From: UBA868 sp016776875
GTDB taxonomy: Bacteria; Pseudomonadota; Gammaproteobacteria; Arenicellales; UBA868
Length of the DNA: 64,000 nt
Direction: 5' to 3'
Assembly: GCA_051201585.1 (NCBI GenBank)
Contig: CP179198.1
Span: forward strand, 2,418,001 to 2,482,000
In this document: positions 62,648-64,000 of the stretch, one piece after another
Position numbering within the stretch: the stretch's first letter is position 1
Layout of the letters: each line of letters starts with the position of its first letter
Notes under the pieces: generated by a model
What the model saw: only the letters and a program-made list of their open reading frames with translations
Database searches by the model: none
What the model was told of the DNA's origin: nothing
Program-made: the position numbers and the translations under genes

Positions 62648-63808
62648 CTAAATCGAATCTTTCTCGACAAGAAAATCACCAATCACGAGACAATCAATGT
62701 TGGTGCTCGAGAAACACTCGATAGCCTGAGCCGGTGTATTCACAATAGGCTGGCCCTTAACATTGAACGAGGTATTTAGTAAAACCGGACAACCCGTCTC
62801 CTGAAAAAAAGCCGTCAATAATAAAAAAAACATCCGATTTTGCTCTTCTCGAACAGTTTGAACCCGGCAACTATTGTCCACATGGACAGTGGCGGGAATT
62901 TCCGATCTGGCTTTAGCCGTGGCCTGGCAAGCAATGAGCATATGCGGGCTTTCTTGACTAATCTCAAAATAGTCTTGATAAAAATCAGCGAGCACTGCGG
63001 GAGCAAAAGGTCGGAACTCCTCCCGAAATTTCACTCTTACATTCAAGTAGTCCTTCATCTCGGCTGGATAAGGACGCGTGAGAATGCTTCGATTACCCAA
63101 CGCCCTCGGGCCAAATTCTGCCCCTCCTTGAAACCAGGCCACAATTTTTCCTTCAGCAAGCCGTTTTGCCACCCGCTTAAATAAGTCGTCGGGTCTGGTT
63201 GGTGACAATCCGCACTCCTTAAAAGCGGCGTGAATCTCATCACCACCAAAAGACGAGCCTAGATAGAAGTTATGATTCTTTTGCGGTTGAAATTCCGGAT
63301 TTTGTTTCTTTTGAGCGAGATAGCAAGCACCGACAGCGACGCCTGCATCCCCACTTGCCGGCTGAACAAAAATCTCGTCAAAGAGTCCCGATTGTTCTAT
63401 TTTCCCGTTCATCGAGCAGTTCAGAGCCACGCCTCCGGATAGACACAGGCGGTTTACTGAGTATTCATCGCGTGCGTGGCCGAGTTGGCCCAGCACAATT
63501 TCTTCAAGTCTTAACTGAAGACCGGCAGCCAGGTTTTTATGATGGACGGTAAGCGGATCATTAAAATCGCGTTTAGCGCCAAAAATTGAAATGAACTTAT
63601 CACTGACCCACTTATCTCTCACTTCATGATACGAAATCCATTCTCGTCCTATCCGGTAGTCGTACTGGCCATCAACTGTAATGATGTCGCGGAACATCTC
63701 AATATAGGTTTTATCGCTTCCCGGAATCAATTCATTGGGATTGCCATAACACGCAAGCCCCATAATAATGCCCTCATCACAATGATGTTGCCAACCTAGG
63801 TAATGCGT
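62648..63808 (-). CDS. Carbamoyltransferase (NodU/CmcH/TobZ family), C-terminal part (frameshifted)
   Basis: The open frame continues THYLGWQHHCDEGIIMGLACYGNP and carries LCLSGGVALNCSMNGKI (nucleotide/carbamoyl site), QPASGDAGVAVGACYL, AWFQGGAEFGPRALGNRSILTRP and LLNTSFNVKGQPIV, all signatures of the family. The apparent start at 63763 is internal. Family members transfer a carbamoyl group to a hydroxyl of a sugar or natural product. A carbamoylated surface sugar is therefore expected. Confidence 0.83.
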   Translation of the reverse strand, partial: THYLGWQHHCDEGIIMGLACYGNPNELIPGSDKTYIEMFRDIITVDGQYDYRIGREWISYHEVRDKWVSDKFISIFGAKRDFNDPLTVHHKNLAAGLQLRLEEIVLGQLGHARDEYSVNRLCLSGGVALNCSMNGKIEQSGLFDEIFVQPASGDAGVAVGACYLAQKKQNPEFQPQKNHNFYLGSSFGGDEIHAAFKECGLSPTRPDDLFKRVAKRLAEGKIVAWFQGGAEFGPRALGNRSILTRPYPAEMKDYLNVRVKFREEFRPFAPAVLADFYQDYFEISQESPHMLIACQATAKARSEIPATVHVDNSCRVQTVREEQNRMFFLLLTAFFQETGCPVLLNTSFNVKGQPIVNTPAQAIECFSSTNIDCLVIGDFLVEKDSI

Positions 63809-64000
63809 TAAAAGCTGAATAGAAAAGCCCTAGCGAATCGGGGAAGCGGCTTGCGCGATGAAAAACAGAGCACGAATTTTGCTCTGCAATCGCAAGAAGA
63901 CCGGTCTCGACCTCCCCAATCCCGTCATAGCTAACAACCAAAGCGCGATCAAAGCCGCTTGGGTACCAAGTGCTCGCCAAGTGACATTCGTGATGATGAT
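63777..64000 (-). CDS. Carbamoyltransferase, N-terminal part, gene runs off window (frameshifted)
   Basis: The frame is open to the window edge, reading HHHECHLASTWYPSGFDRALVVSYDGIGEVE, the conserved H-H-x-x-H-A-A-S-type segment that holds metal and bicarbonate-carbamoyl chemistry. It stops at SAFNALPRLATSL because of an extra A near 63808; without it the frame reads SAFTHYLGWQ. The true start lies beyond 64000. Confidence 0.8.
   Translation of the reverse strand, partial: HHHECHLASTWYPSGFDRALVVSYDGIGEVETGLLAIAEQNSCSVFHRASRFPDSLGLFYSAFNALPRLATSL

Noticed and set aside
1..64000. CRISPR arrays, tRNA and rRNA genes, insertion sequences
   Set aside because: No regularly spaced repeats, no cloverleaf-like sequences with conserved T-loop, and no transposase or terminal inverted repeats were recognised by reading; a covariance-model search would be decisive.

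Overview
The window looks like a chromosomal segment of a gammaproteobacterium of moderate GC, probably aquatic. The evidence is gene order. A tonB-like gene, yqgE, ruvX, pyrB and an inactive-type pyrC lie on the plus strand. They are followed by divergent pilU-pilT and yggS-proC-yggT. Pseudomonas and its relatives carry the same blocks, though there pyrR and gshB also belong to the cluster and neither is seen here. No rRNA, tRNA, insertion sequence, integrase or CRISPR array was recognised.

Layout. (1) 1-12094, all minus strand: a surface-carbohydrate locus with DegT aminotransferase, WbuC-type cupin, GNAT acetyltransferase, two methyltransferases, a TIGR04372-like glycosyltransferase, a LIC12192-type protein, a 2OG-Fe(II) oxygenase, a two-piece mini-transketolase, an APH-fold kinase, a HAD protein, two SDR epimerases and a SIS isomerase. 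(2) 12171-20153, minus: a carbon-metabolism operon tkt-gap-pgk-pyk-fba, with an inositol-monophosphatase-like gene upstream. (3) 20421-31637: the conserved housekeeping block, interrupted by a membrane glycosyltransferase-like gene and a second phosphatase. (4) 31849-45554: glycan assembly genes, comprising an ABC flippase, an EpsG-like polymerase, large multi-spanning membrane proteins, GT2 and GT4 glycosyltransferases and an epimerase. (5) 45616-55854, minus: a nonulosonic-acid-type sugar locus (NeuB, NeuC, LegC-type aminotransferase, CBS-nucleotidyltransferase, PglD-like acyltransferase) with a PseA/HisH/HisF set that would add an acetamidino group, plus a nucleotide-sugar dehydrogenase and an SDR enzyme. 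(6) 55922-64000, minus: two large GT-B-like surface polysaccharide proteins, a hydroxyacid dehydrogenase, a KdsB-like cytidylyltransferase, an HpcH/HpaI aldolase, an SpsF-like cytidylyltransferase and a carbamoyltransferase that runs off the window.

Together, more than half of the window encodes synthesis, activation, transfer and export of an unusual acidic surface glycan. The central block supplies glycolytic and pentose phosphate intermediates, pyrimidines and twitching motility ATPases.

A striking property is the number of genes broken by a single base. At least ten otherwise intact genes, including pyruvate kinase, are split, and each can be restored by one inserted or deleted base (nine by removing one, one by adding one). 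This points to sequence or assembly error more than to decay. The two halves of such genes are listed separately below, except neuB and hisF, where the missing N-terminus is short.

The best candidates for an undescribed system are two: the aldolase, KdsB-like transferase and dehydrogenase trio, a possible KdsA-independent route to an activated ulosonic acid; and the LIC12192, oxygenase, mini-transketolase and kinase cluster.
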